Notes under the pieces: generated by a model | The model's input: only the letters and a program-made list of their open reading frames with translations | Told to the model about the DNA's origin: nothing | Databases searched by the model: none | Position numbers and translations under genes: made by a program | Part shown: positions 29,271 through 38,277 of the stretch, piece after piece | Layout: every line of letters starts with the position of its first letter | Position numbering within the stretch: the stretch's first letter is position 1 | Origin: Amycolatopsis lurida | Lineage (GTDB): Bacteria > Actinomycetota > Actinomycetes > Mycobacteriales > Pseudonocardiaceae | Assembly: GCF_900105055.1 (NCBI RefSeq) | Contig: NZ_FNTA01000004.1 | Location: 5,239,501 to 5,303,500, forward strand | Reading direction: 5' to 3' | DNA: 64,000 nucleotides

Positions 29271-30261
29271 GCCCATTCTGAGCGTCGAAAACCTGGTGAA
29301 GTACTTCCCGGTGCGCGCCGGGATCCTCTTCAAACGCACCATCGGGCACGTGAAGGCCGTCGACGGTGTCTCCTTCGATCTCATGCCGGGCGAAACGCTC
29401 GGTGTGGTGGGGGAATCCGGGTGCGGCAAGTCCACTTTGGCCCAGGTGCTGATGCGGCTGGAAGAACCCACCGGCGGGCTCGCGACCTTCGAGGGTCGCG
29501 ACATCTTCGCGTTGCGGGGAGCCGAACTGAGGAGGCTGCGGCGCGAGATCCAGATCGTGCTGCAGGATCCGTACACCTCGCTGAACCCGAGGATGACGGT
29601 CGGCGACATCATCGGCGAACCCTTCGAAATTCATACCGAAGTGGCGCCGAAGGGATCGCGGGCGGCGAAGGTGCGGGAGCTGCTCGACGTCGTCGGGCTG
29701 AATCCGGAGCACATCAACCGCTATCCGCACCAGTTCTCCGGCGGGCAGCGTCAGCGCATCGGGATCGCGCGGGCGCTGGCGTTGCGGCCGAAGGTGATCA
29801 TCTGCGACGAGCCGGTTTCCGCGCTCGACGTTTCGATCCAGGCGCAGGTGATGAATCTGCTCGGTGATCTGCAGAAGGAATTCGGCCTTTCCTATGTGTT
29901 CATCGCACACGATCTGTCGGTGGTCCGTCACCTTTCCACGCGCGTGGCGGTGATGTACCTCGGCAAGATCGTGGAAATGGGGACCGAAGAAGAGATCTAC
30001 GAGCGTCCTTCGCATCCTTACACGCAGGCGCTGCTGTCCGCGGTGCCGGTCGCGGATCCGGCGTTGCGCGGGCAGCGGCAGGTGATCCGCCTGGAAGGCG
30101 ACGTGCCGAGCCCGCTGGATCCGCCGTCCGGCTGCCGGTTCCGCACCCGGTGCTGGAAGGCGCAGGACATTTGCGCCGATCAGGAACCCGAATTGATCAT
30201 CCGGTCCGGCGGGCATTTGTCCGCCTGTCATTTCGCGGAGGAGAAAACCGTCGTCCCCTGA
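29263..30261 (+). CDS. peptide ABC transporter ATPase (DppF type)
   Basis: 332 residues. Walker A GESGCGKST, signature FSGGQRQRIGIARAL, Walker B VIICDEPVSALDV, and the C-terminal Cys set CRFRTRCWKAQDIC. Partner of the upstream ATPase, whose stop it overlaps by eight bases. Ends the importer operon. Confidence 0.95.
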   Translation: MSEPILSVENLVKYFPVRAGILFKRTIGHVKAVDGVSFDLMPGETLGVVGESGCGKSTLAQVLMRLEEPTGGLATFEGRDIFALRGAELRRLRREIQIVLQDPYTSLNPRMTVGDIIGEPFEIHTEVAPKGSRAAKVRELLDVVGLNPEHINRYPHQFSGGQRQRIGIARALALRPKVIICDEPVSALDVSIQAQVMNLLGDLQKEFGLSYVFIAHDLSVVRHLSTRVAVMYLGKIVEMGTEEEIYERPSHPYTQALLSAVPVADPALRGQRQVIRLEGDVPSPLDPPSGCRFRTRCWKAQDICADQEPELIIRSGGHLSACHFAEEKTVVP

Positions 30262-30338
30262 CTTTCGTAGGGACTTCGTTGATACACAGGGATCGCTGAC
30301 GTAGTTTTGCCCGAATGGTTTTCTTCAGGAGGCAGGAA

Positions 30339-32060
30339 GTGAAAAAGCCCAGATCTCTCGTGGTCGCGCTCGCGGTACCGCTGTTCGGCGCGATCGTCGC
30401 TGCTCCGGTGGCATCAGCGCAACCGGCGCTTTCCGGCGCCACGACCGAATTCTCGGTACTGGCCCGCGACGGCCAAAGTGTCGCATCGGTGGAAAGGGCG
30501 GTCCGCGCCGCCGGGGGCACCGTCGTGACGAGCAACGCCGCGGTCGGCCTGATCACCGCCACCGCGCCCGCCAACGGTTTCGCCGAGCGGGTCTCCGCGG
30601 ACCGGTCGGTCTTCGGTGCCGCCAAAGCGAAGGCGATCGGCACCGCGCCGAAGCAGGGCAAGGCGAAGGTCAAGCCGGGCGTCGTCGAAAAGGAAGGCCG
30701 CGGCGCCGCCTCGGCCAAGAAGCCGGTGCAGGCGAACGCCGTCGGCATGGACCCGCTCGACGACCAGCTGTGGGGCCTCAAGTCGGTCCGGTCGGACCTC
30801 TCGCGCACCAAGCAGCCGGGCGACAAGCGGGTGAAGGTCGGCGTCATCGACACCGGCGTCGACGGGAGCCACCCGGACATCGCGCCGAACTTCGACCGCG
30901 CGGCGTCGCGGAACTTCACGAAGGACATCGTCTCCGACGTCAACGGCGCCGTCGTCGACGGACCTTGTGAATACCGTAGCTGTGTCGACCCGGTGGACCA
31001 CGACGACAACGGGCACGGCACGCACGTCGCCGGCACCATCGGCGCCGCCGCGAACGGTTTCGGCGTCTCGGGCGTCGCGCCGAACGTGACGCTGGTGAAC
31101 CTGCGCGCCGGGCAGGACTCGGGCTTCTTCTTCCTGCAGCCGACCGTGGACGCGATCACCTACGCCGGCGACGCCGGTGTGGACGTCGTGAACATGAGCT
31201 TCTTCACCGACCCCTGGCTGTACAACTGCACCGCGAACCCCGCGGACACGCCCGCGCAGCAGGCCGAGCAGCGCACCATCATCGAGGCGACGACCCGCGC
31301 GCTGAACTACGCGCACCGCAAGGGCGTTACCCAGGTCGTCTCGCTGGGCAACCAGCACAGCGACCTCGCCGCTCCGCAGCCGGACGCCTCCAGCCCCGGC
31401 TACCCGTCGAACAGCACGCACCCGCGGCAGATCGACAACGCGAGCTGCCTCTCGCTGCCCATCGAAGGCCCGCACACGATCGGTGTCTCGTCCTTCGGCC
31501 CTTCGCAGGCGAAGGCGGACTACTCGAACTACGGCGTCGAGCAGATCTCGGTGTCCGCGCCCGGCGGATACTTCCGTGACTACTTCGGCACCCCGTGGTT
31601 CCGCACGGTCGAGAACCAGATCCTCTCGACCTACCCGCGCAACGTGGGTGTCGCGGAAGGCATGATCGACGCGGACGGGAACATCACTCCCGACGGTGTC
31701 ACCGCCGGCATCAAGAAGGCGACCGCCGCGGACGGCCGAGTCGGCTACTACCAGTGGCTGCAGGGGACGTCGATGGCGTCGCCGCACGCCAGCGGTGTCG
31801 CGGCGCTCATCGTTTCGCAGTACGGCAAGGGTTCGCGCGACTTCGGGATGAACCCGGACGCGGTGCAGCGGGTGCTCGAAGGCACGGCTTCGGACATCGC
31901 CTGCCCGGTGCCGCGGACCGTCGACTACCTGAAGGAAGGCCGGGACGCGTCGTTCACCGCGACCTGCACCGGTGACGCCTCGTTCAACGGCTTCTACGGT
32001 CACGGTGCCGTGGACGCCTGGTCGGCCGTCACGCGGGGTTCTCAGTACCTGCGAGGCTGA
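30339..32060 (+). CDS. secreted S8 family (subtilisin-like) serine peptidase
   Basis: 573 residues from GTG 30339, which has AGGAGG (30327-30332) six bases upstream and begins a good signal peptide (MKKPRSLVVALAVPLFGAIV, cut near VASA-QP). The ATG at 30315 lacks such a site. After a 130-residue propeptide (inhibitor I9-like, FSVLARDGQSVASVERAVRA), the triad is complete: Asp in VGVIDTGVDGSHPDI, His in DDNGHGTHVAGTI, Ser in QGTSMASPHASG. Extracellular general protease; could also process neighbours. Confidence 0.93.
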   Translation: MKKPRSLVVALAVPLFGAIVAAPVASAQPALSGATTEFSVLARDGQSVASVERAVRAAGGTVVTSNAAVGLITATAPANGFAERVSADRSVFGAAKAKAIGTAPKQGKAKVKPGVVEKEGRGAASAKKPVQANAVGMDPLDDQLWGLKSVRSDLSRTKQPGDKRVKVGVIDTGVDGSHPDIAPNFDRAASRNFTKDIVSDVNGAVVDGPCEYRSCVDPVDHDDNGHGTHVAGTIGAAANGFGVSGVAPNVTLVNLRAGQDSGFFFLQPTVDAITYAGDAGVDVVNMSFFTDPWLYNCTANPADTPAQQAEQRTIIEATTRALNYAHRKGVTQVVSLGNQHSDLAAPQPDASSPGYPSNSTHPRQIDNASCLSLPIEGPHTIGVSSFGPSQAKADYSNYGVEQISVSAPGGYFRDYFGTPWFRTVENQILSTYPRNVGVAEGMIDADGNITPDGVTAGIKKATAADGRVGYYQWLQGTSMASPHASGVAALIVSQYGKGSRDFGMNPDAVQRVLEGTASDIACPVPRTVDYLKEGRDASFTATCTGDASFNGFYGHGAVDAWSAVTRGSQYLRG

Positions 32061-32082
32061 TCGGAACGAATTCAACCGGCCG

Positions 32083-32124
32083 AAGGGGCGTCACCTTCCC
32101 GATTTCGGGGTGGTGGCGCCCCTT
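32083..32124. terminator. hairpin terminator between convergent genes
   Basis: AAGGGGCG (32083-32090) pairs with CGCCCCTT (32117-32124), with an inner CACC/GGTG stem. Placed between the subtilase stop and the convergent secreted-protein stop; can serve both. Confidence 0.6.
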
Positions 32125-32184
32125 TCGTATTCCCGGCGCCGACGTTCTCCGACGACCGGCAGGGGAATCGTCCTTCCGTGCGGC

Positions 32185-32685
32185 TCAAGGAGTGGCGCGC
32201 AGTTCCAGCAGAGTGGCCGGGTGGTTGCCACCCGCGCCGTAGCCGATACCCGTCCAGCCGTTGCGGTCGACGGCGACCGTGCTGGTCTGCCCTTGGACCT
32301 GAATGGTGGCCTGGACTGCGTGGCCGTCTCCCTTGACCTGGTAGGCGTTGTCCAGCTTCAGCTTGAGCACTCCGGTCGGTCCGGTCGCCTGGAAGCAGTA
32401 GTGGCCGGGGTCCGGGTCGTGGTCGTTGGTGCCCGACGCGCGCACTTCGATGAGGCCGGCCTGCCCACAGGCGATCAGCTGGATGTGCCCGTCACCGCTG
32501 ACCAGCAGAATTCCCCGGTTCGCGAGGATCTGTTCGGCGCCCGGGTACGAGAAGTCCTCGACGACAGGCGGCGGCACGTCAGCGCTCTCGCCGGCCGAGG
32601 AGAGTCCGGCCGAAGCGGCCACCGCGCCGAGAGCCGCGGCGGCCACGGCCGAGGAGGCGAGGAATGTCCGGGTATACGCCCGCAT
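32185..32685 (-). CDS. small secreted protein of unknown function
   Basis: 166 residues with a signal peptide (MRAYTRTFLASSAVAAAALG, cut near AASA or SAGES). The mature part is mostly beta-prone with two Cys (LIACGQAG and GHYCFQA) that may form a disulfide, and ends in WTGIGYGAGGNHPATLLELR. No family recognised. It is transcribed from a promoter-leader region that is strikingly like the one before the pseudo-protease gene at 39766, so the two are probably co-regulated. Confidence 0.75.
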   Translation of the reverse strand: MRAYTRTFLASSAVAAAALGAVAASAGLSSAGESADVPPPVVEDFSYPGAEQILANRGILLVSGDGHIQLIACGQAGLIEVRASGTNDHDPDPGHYCFQATGPTGVLKLKLDNAYQVKGDGHAVQATIQVQGQTSTVAVDRNGWTGIGYGAGGNHPATLLELRATP

Positions 32686-33106
32686 GGCTTGTTCGCTCCA
32701 TCCTGGTGATCGTCGGCAGGCCGCGCGGGAGAAGACAGCAGAAAAGGAAATGTGGTCGATTCCCCCATGCGGACGCGTGATCTTGCCGCGTTGCCTAGGC
32801 GACGTTAGAGGCGAAAGTCCAGCGGCGTCAAGGAAAACGGTTCGCGTTGCGCCGTATGGAGGCTGATCTTCGTGACCACCCGAATGGCCACTAGGCGACG
32901 CGGCGACGCTGTCTCTAGGGTCGGTGTCGTGCTTGGGGGAGAAGCCAATCGGTATCGCGCGCCCGTTTCACCGTGCCCGTCACGCCGTTGAAAGTCCGAT
33001 TTGCGGAATTTCGCGAATTCTTTCCTGGACACCATTCCTCATGTCCCGTGCTCACACTGTGCGGCCAGGCGACGGTCGCGTGTTGCTGGAAGGGGTTGCC
33101 ACCACG
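32686..33106. other. divergent promoter region of secreted gene and toxin gene
   Basis: 421 bp without a gene. The left part holds the leftward promoter and leader of the small secreted gene (see 32758-32831). The right part must hold the toxin promoter; TCTAGGGT (32914-32921) followed by CTTGGGGGAG resembles the leader architecture on the other side. No clear -35 is visible for the toxin. Confidence 0.5.
32758..32831 (-). promoter_or_regulatory. conserved promoter-leader, copy 1
   Basis: Reading leftward: TTGACG (32831-32826), 18-base spacer containing GGACTTTCGCCT, TAACGT (32807-32802), then GCGTCC and TGGGGGAATC near 32775-32758. All these elements recur in order at 39922-39852. The transcript start would be near 32795, about 110 bases before the ATG. 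Confidence 0.6.
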
Positions 33107-36100
33107 ATGAGATCGATGACATCTCGAGCGAGTGGGTTGCGGGCTCTGGTCATCACCTTCGTGACCATGGCGTTGACCATGGGTGCGGTCACTTCACCAC
33201 CCGCCTCGGCCGAAGATCCACCGGCGCCCACCGACCGCCAGCGCGTCGTCGCGCTGATGACGACCGGAGACGCCCTGGTGGCTCGTGCGGCGGAGGACGC
33301 GCTGGTGGGTTCCGAGCAGGATTTCCAGGCGTTCATCTCCACCGGGCTCGACCGGGCGATGGAGATGAACGACCGGGTCACCCTGCAACAGATGATCGCC
33401 ACCGGCGGCCCGGCCACCAAACAGGCCGCGAACACCGCTCTGAGCGGGGACATCGCGCAGGTGCGGCAATTCCTGACCGCCAATTGGCGGCAGCCATGGC
33501 GTGACGACCTGCGCATCCAGGTGACCCGGCTCCTGGCGGCCGCGACCGGGCCGACGGTACGGGCCGCGGCGAATTCCGCGCTCGACGGGGACGAGAACGC
33601 GCAGCTGGCGTTCCTCGACGGCGGCTGGCAGCGAGCACAGAACGACGACGACCGGATCACCGTGCAACGGCTGATGGTCGCCAGTGGCCCGGAGGTCACG
33701 AAGGCCGGGAACTGGGTACTGTCCGGCACGGCCGAGGACGTACGCGAGTTCCTGCGCATGGGTTACCAGGTCGCGGTGCAGCGTGATCAGGAGACGATGT
33801 CCGTCAAGCAGCTGGCCGGACTCGCGCAAAGCTCGCAAGCCCGGTCCGCGGTCTTGACTCAAGAGGCGAAGGACGCCGCGGACCAAGCGGTCGCGGCCGC
33901 GGCGGCGGCCAAGGTGGCGGCGCAGACCGCGGCAGAGGAAACGCGACTGGCGCAGAATTCCGCGGCTCAGGCGGCGGGCGCCGCCGCGCGGGCCGCCGAT
34001 GCGACGCACCGGGCGGCCGCAGCGGCACAGACCGCGATCAACGCGGCGGTGGCGGCGAGCAACGCGGCACGGGAGGCGTCGCACGCGGCTTCCCAGGCAG
34101 CGTGGGCGGCGTCGATGGCGGGGAAGGCCGCCGCGAATGCCCGCAACGCGGCCGCCGCGGCGGCCACCGACCGCGGGAAGGCGGACGCGGCCAGGGACGC
34201 CGCGAGACTGGCAAGGGACGCGGCTCAGGGAGCGCAAAGCGCCGCTGACGCCGTGACGCACGCGATCGAAGCCATTCGTCAGGTGACTCACGCCGCCACG
34301 GCCGCTGCGGCGGCCGCGAGCGACGCGGCTACCGCGGCTGCCGCGTCGAACGAAGCGGGGAACTGGGCTCAGCGAGCGGGCGCGAGCGCCGGTCAGGCCC
34401 GTGCGGCGGCGGCACGCGCGCAACGCAACGCCGATGAGGCTCGTCGTGCGGCCGGTGCCGCGACCGCGATCGCGAACGAGGCCGCTACCTATGCTGAACA
34501 GGCACGGCAAGCCGCGGCGAGCGCGGCGGATCACGCCACTCTCGCCGCCGCAGCGGCGGAAGAGGCGGCGGACCGGGCCGGTGAGGCGGAAGGGGCCGCC
34601 GCCCGGGCCCAGGCCGCGGCCGATGAGGCCAAGAACGCGGCCGCCGTCGCCCAGACCGCGTCTGACCAGGCGGTGCACACCGCGGATTTGGCTCGCCGGA
34701 CCGACGCCGAGCGGCTCGCCGTGCAGCAGTCCGAGGCGACGCGCGGCGCGTTGGACGCCGCTCAGGCGGAACGGGACCGGGTCGCGGAGCCACGCTGGAC
34801 CCCTGGGGTCGCCCAACAGTTCGATCCCGAGACGCAGCGACTGCTGACCGAGGCACGCGATCCCGCGACTTCGCCGCCCACCGCGGTCGGCAGCGCCCGC
34901 AAGGCCGCGGTGCGGTTGTGGCACAGCGGTGGCCCCAAGGTCAAGCAGGCGGCGATCGCGGCTCTCGGCGGCTCCGAGGCGGATGTCCTCGTGTTCGCCA
35001 ATGCCGGGCTAGCCGCCGCGACGGAGCAGGACGACCGGCTCAGCCTGTCTATTGTGGTCGGTGCCAGCGTGGTGCAGGCACAGCGGGACGCGGGCAACGC
35101 CGTGAAGAACGGCACTCACGATCAGGTGAAGGAGTGGCTCGCGACGCGGGCCTATCCGGGAAAGGACGACGCCGACCGTCTCGCCGTTCAGCGCATTCTC
35201 GAGAAAGGGGGCCCGCTCACCAGGGCGGCGGCCAACCGGGCGTTGAGCGGCACGATCGCGGACGTGCGGACCTTCCTCGCCACCGGCCAGTACGCCACCG
35301 CGCAAGACGACGACCGCGCCGCCGTGCAGGTGCTCATCGATCACGGTGGCCCGGAGATGAAGGCCGCGGGCAACGCCGCGCTGGCCGGCCCGTGGTCGTA
35401 TGTGAAGGAATTTCTGCGCATCGGCCAGCATCAGGCCGAGCACCGGGACGCCGACACGGCCCTGCACGTCGCCCAGATCACCGGCTATCTGGCCGACACC
35501 GCGCAAGCCGCGGCTCTGGCCAAGCAGAATGCCGCACTGGCCGCCCAGCACGCGGCGACCGCGCGCGGCGCCGCCGACGAAGCCACCGAATGGGCGCGGC
35601 AGGCGACGAACTCCGCTAACCAGGCGAAGATCTACGCCGACCAGGCCAAGGTCTCGGCGGAGCAGGCCGGCGCGTCCGCGGCGTCCGCCGCCGCGTCCGC
35701 CCGACAGGCTCGTGACGCCGCGGCCCGTGCCCAGGGCGCCGCCCAGGCCGCGAAGAATTCCGCCGCACAGGCTTCACGGTCGGCCGCGCTGGCCAACCAG
35801 TACGCGGCCATCGCCAAAACCGCCGCCGCGTCGGCACTCGCGGACGCCATCGCGGCGGGCAAGGCGGCGACCGAGGCCGGTCAGTACGCGGCCGAGGCAC
35901 AGGCCGCCGTCGTGCACAAGCAGCAGGAGGAAAAGGCTCGTAAGAGCGTGCTCGACACCCGTGCTTCGGTCCAGCAGATACGGGACGCCGCCGCGGCCGG
36001 GATGAAGGATCACCCGGAACTCAAGGAGATCAAGGATCTCGCCGACCGGTTACTGGCGCTCATCGATCAGCTGGCCGGGGCGACGCTGGACTTCGTCCGG

Positions 36101-36778
36101 GACCACGCGGGCGATCTGCTCGAACTGATCCTGCACCTGCTGGAGGCCGCTGGTGGGATCGGACTGGCCGTGGGAGGCATCGCGATGGTCGGTAGTGGCA
36201 TCGCGATCTGTGCCGAGGCGATCAGCGGCGGTGCCGCGATCGGCGCGGTCGGCGGGGCAGCGGGTGCCGGGGTCGGCGCAGTGCCGGGCGGCATCGCCGG
36301 GGGCGTCGGTGGCCTGATCGCGTGCGTGTTCACCGGTGGCCCGGCCATCGCCGGCGGGATTCTCGCCACCGCCGCCGGGCTGGCGATGGCGATGGACGGG
36401 CTCAATGGTGCCGCCGGCGACATTGCGGACATGGGCAAGAATCGTTCGCTGTCGGCGTCCGAAGCGGAGACCCTCAACCGGCTGAACGCCGACCCGCGGT
36501 TCGCCGACCGCGGCCTCAAGCCCAGTAAGGCCGAGCGCGACGGGGAGTACGTCGACAATGCCGGACGAACCTACGATCAGATGGGAGATCCGCGGGCATC
36601 GCTGTACTGGAACCCCGGCCAGTTCACCCGTGCGATCCGAGACCACTTGAACAAGAGCATGGACTACACCGTCGTCGACCTGACGGGGTTCAAACCGGAG
36701 CAGATAGCGCAGGTGAACGAATTCTTGCGGACGCTGCCGCCGGGGGAGCTCGCGAAGATCATCAAGATAGGGTTCTGA
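33107..36778 (+). CDS. secreted ALF-repeat polymorphic toxin, CdiA-CT tRNase-like C-terminus
   Basis: 1223 residues from ATG 33107, the start that gives a proper signal peptide (cut near PPASA-ED at 35). Then an ALF-motif repeat block (about 42-240; units like RAAANSALDGD and KAGNWVLSGTAEDVREFL), an Ala-rich coiled coil (250-560), a second ALF block (598-798), a second Ala-rich coil (801-950), a Gly-rich hydrophobic zone (985-1098) and a compact C-terminal domain (1147-1223) with GRTYDQMG, FTRAIRDHLNK, YTVVDLTGF and KIIKIGF. That last pattern is what I know from CdiA-CT tRNA nucleases; repeats, membrane zone and variable tip are the layout of polymorphic toxins. Nuclease activity is inference. 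The gene for a 107-residue protein starts two bases after the stop, as immunity genes do. Confidence 0.8.
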   Translation: MRSMTSRASGLRALVITFVTMALTMGAVTSPPASAEDPPAPTDRQRVVALMTTGDALVARAAEDALVGSEQDFQAFISTGLDRAMEMNDRVTLQQMIATGGPATKQAANTALSGDIAQVRQFLTANWRQPWRDDLRIQVTRLLAAATGPTVRAAANSALDGDENAQLAFLDGGWQRAQNDDDRITVQRLMVASGPEVTKAGNWVLSGTAEDVREFLRMGYQVAVQRDQETMSVKQLAGLAQSSQARSAVLTQEAKDAADQAVAAAAAAKVAAQTAAEETRLAQNSAAQAAGAAARAADATHRAAAAAQTAINAAVAASNAAREASHAASQAAWAASMAGKAAANARNAAAAAATDRGKADAARDAARLARDAAQGAQSAADAVTHAIEAIRQVTHAATAAAAAASDAATAAAASNEAGNWAQRAGASAGQARAAAARAQRNADEARRAAGAATAIANEAATYAEQARQAAASAADHATLAAAAAEEAADRAGEAEGAAARAQAAADEAKNAAAVAQTASDQAVHTADLARRTDAERLAVQQSEATRGALDAAQAERDRVAEPRWTPGVAQQFDPETQRLLTEARDPATSPPTAVGSARKAAVRLWHSGGPKVKQAAIAALGGSEADVLVFANAGLAAATEQDDRLSLSIVVGASVVQAQRDAGNAVKNGTHDQVKEWLATRAYPGKDDADRLAVQRILEKGGPLTRAAANRALSGTIADVRTFLATGQYATAQDDDRAAVQVLIDHGGPEMKAAGNAALAGPWSYVKEFLRIGQHQAEHRDADTALHVAQITGYLADTAQAAALAKQNAALAAQHAATARGAADEATEWARQATNSANQAKIYADQAKVSAEQAGASAASAAASARQARDAAARAQGAAQAAKNSAAQASRSAALANQYAAIAKTAAASALADAIAAGKAATEAGQYAAEAQAAVVHKQQEEKARKSVLDTRASVQQIRDAAAAGMKDHPELKEIKDLADRLLALIDQLAGATLDFVRDHAGDLLELILHLLEAAGGIGLAVGGIAMVGSGIAICAEAISGGAAIGAVGGAAGAGVGAVPGGIAGGVGGLIACVFTGGPAIAGGILATAAGLAMAMDGLNGAAGDIADMGKNRSLSASEAETLNRLNADPRFADRGLKPSKAERDGEYVDNAGRTYDQMGDPRASLYWNPGQFTRAIRDHLNKSMDYTVVDLTGFKPEQIAQVNEFLRTLPPGELAKIIKIGF

Positions 36779-36780
36779 CC

Positions 36781-37104
36781 ATGGCGGTCATCTCGGTTCC
36801 CGGACAGGCTCCCCTGCGGCTCCGCAAGCATACGATGCGGGAGCTGTGCACGCGGGCGAACACGCTCTTGACCGCCGACGCCGACAAGTACGTACTCGAT
36901 CAGGCGACAGCGCTGGAAAGCCTCTACTTCGACACTTTGCCTGGTGATCAGCGTAAGCGGATCGCGGCCGCCCTCATGTCGGCGGCCGACGCCTACCGTG
37001 CGGAGTTGCTGGCCCTACCCGAGGAGGACGCGGACGAACGTAGCCGCGCGGAGGTCCTGGGTGAGCTCTCGTTGAGCCTGCAAGAACTCGCTACGACCGC
37101 ATAG
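36781..37104 (+). CDS. candidate immunity protein for the ALF-repeat toxin
   Basis: 107 residues, no signal peptide, mainly helical with an acidic second half (LPEEDADERSRAEVLGELS). No family recognised. The only basis for the call is context: it begins two bases after the toxin stop, is cytoplasmic-type and small, and is followed directly by a terminator, so the pair is a closed unit. A neutralising partner of the basic toxin tip is expected here. Confidence 0.6.
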   Translation: MAVISVPGQAPLRLRKHTMRELCTRANTLLTADADKYVLDQATALESLYFDTLPGDQRKRIAAALMSAADAYRAELLALPEEDADERSRAEVLGELSLSLQELATTA

Positions 37105-37106
37105 CC

Positions 37107-37155
37107 GACGACGACAGGGATCCCTGGCACGTGACCTGGGATCCCTGCCGTCGTC
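37107..37155 (+). terminator. long hairpin terminator after toxin/immunity pair
   Basis: Arms 37107-37124 and 37138-37155 pair over 18 positions with one A-C mismatch around a 13-base loop. Located between the immunity gene and the convergent propeller gene. Confidence 0.75.
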
Positions 37156-37179
37156 CGAATTGGTTTCACCTCTCCGCGG

Positions 37180-38277
37180 TCATCGAAGTCTTCCGGTGAT
37201 GCGCCAGAGATCGTAACTCCACAAGGAATCCGGGAAGCCGCCTGTTCTGCTCTTGGTGAAGACCACGGTCAATTCCGTTGTGGACGGCAGCATTCCATAG
37301 ATGTTGCGGAGGATCCCAGGATTGTGGTTGCGGGGGAATCCGGTCGTTTCCGGTGATATCCGTGCCTCGTTCCTCCACTTTCCCCGGCCGTTCCAGATGC
37401 TGGCGCCGTCGATGCTGTCGATTTCGAGGCTGCGGGAAATGTAGCTGGGCTGGCCGCCGGGATAAGGACCCAACTCCCGCACAGCGTAGAACCTGTCCCG
37501 GGGAGGGTCGTAAACGACGTCGAAGTTGTGCAGGACGTCGGCGCCGCCGTCGGACCCCGTTATTCCATCGTTGGTGACCTGTAGCGCGGATCCGATCGTC
37601 GGATCGTCCAAATCGCCGAGGGTTAGATGCCGGCGCCAGGCTGTCGTCGTGGGGCCTCCTGCGGTGTAGAACAGGAGCACCTCGCCGGCTTCCGGGTTCA
37701 CGGTAGTCGCGCTCGGCTGACCGACACCCCACATCCCCGGCTCGAAAGGGTTGGCCACGATGGGCGCCGGATACTTTGTCCACGGTCCGGCGAGATCGTT
37801 CGCCAGCGCCAGCCCGATCTGATTGCCGGTGTTGTCCTGGGCCGTACCCAGGAAGAACATCAGATATTGGTAAGTCTGGCCACGATAGGCGGTTTTGGCC
37901 GCCACCACGGTCGGATCACAGACATGGGTGGAATCCCAGGTGCCGCCGCCTCCCGGCCCGAGGACCGCGAAGTCCCGTTGCGGTGTGCCGCTCGCGACAT
38001 CGACCTGGCTGAAGAAGACGTGGTCACGGATCAGGCCGGGCGAGGAATTGTGACAGGTGTAGTAGTAGGTGTGGCCAGAGTCGACCACAGCCGACGGCGC
38101 ATACGCGTACTGCTGTCCGGAGGCAGGCGAGTAGACATGGTGGACGCCGTCCGCCTGGACCCAATCCGTGGTCGTCGCATCCAACGCGTGCACATAGGGC
38201 GAGTGCACGATCGTCAGTGTTAGAGCGGTCAGCGAAACAGCGGCCATCCGGGCGTGGAACCGTGTCCTACTGGCCAA
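37180..38277 (-). CDS. secreted GH43-like five-bladed propeller protein
   Basis: 365 residues from TTG 38277. This start gives an Arg-containing n-region before the hydrophobic stretch (MAAVSLTALTLTIVHS); ATG 38247 would start inside it. The mature protein has beta-propeller blades of the GH43/GH32 type (VYSPASGQQYAYAPSAVVDS, HVCDPTVVAAKTAYRGQTYQ, NFDVVYDPPRDRFYAVRELG). Asp residues at blade starts could be catalytic, but I cannot confirm the glycosidase triad. It overlaps the stop of the upstream pseudo-protease gene by 11 bases, so the two are one operon. Confidence 0.65.
   Translation of the reverse strand: MASRTRFHARMAAVSLTALTLTIVHSPYVHALDATTTDWVQADGVHHVYSPASGQQYAYAPSAVVDSGHTYYYTCHNSSPGLIRDHVFFSQVDVASGTPQRDFAVLGPGGGGTWDSTHVCDPTVVAAKTAYRGQTYQYLMFFLGTAQDNTGNQIGLALANDLAGPWTKYPAPIVANPFEPGMWGVGQPSATTVNPEAGEVLLFYTAGGPTTTAWRRHLTLGDLDDPTIGSALQVTNDGITGSDGGADVLHNFDVVYDPPRDRFYAVRELGPYPGGQPSYISRSLEIDSIDGASIWNGRGKWRNEARISPETTGFPRNHNPGILRNIYGMLPSTTELTVVFTKSRTGGFPDSLWSYDLWRITGRLR

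Noticed and set aside
30315..30338. ATG 30315 as subtilase start
   Set aside because: AGGAGG lies downstream of it and points to GTG 30339, which also gives a cleaner signal peptide.
33850..34700. Tandem DNA repeats or CRISPR-like array
   Set aside because: The repetition is GCG/GCC alanine coding in a coiled coil; units are irregular and there are no spacers.
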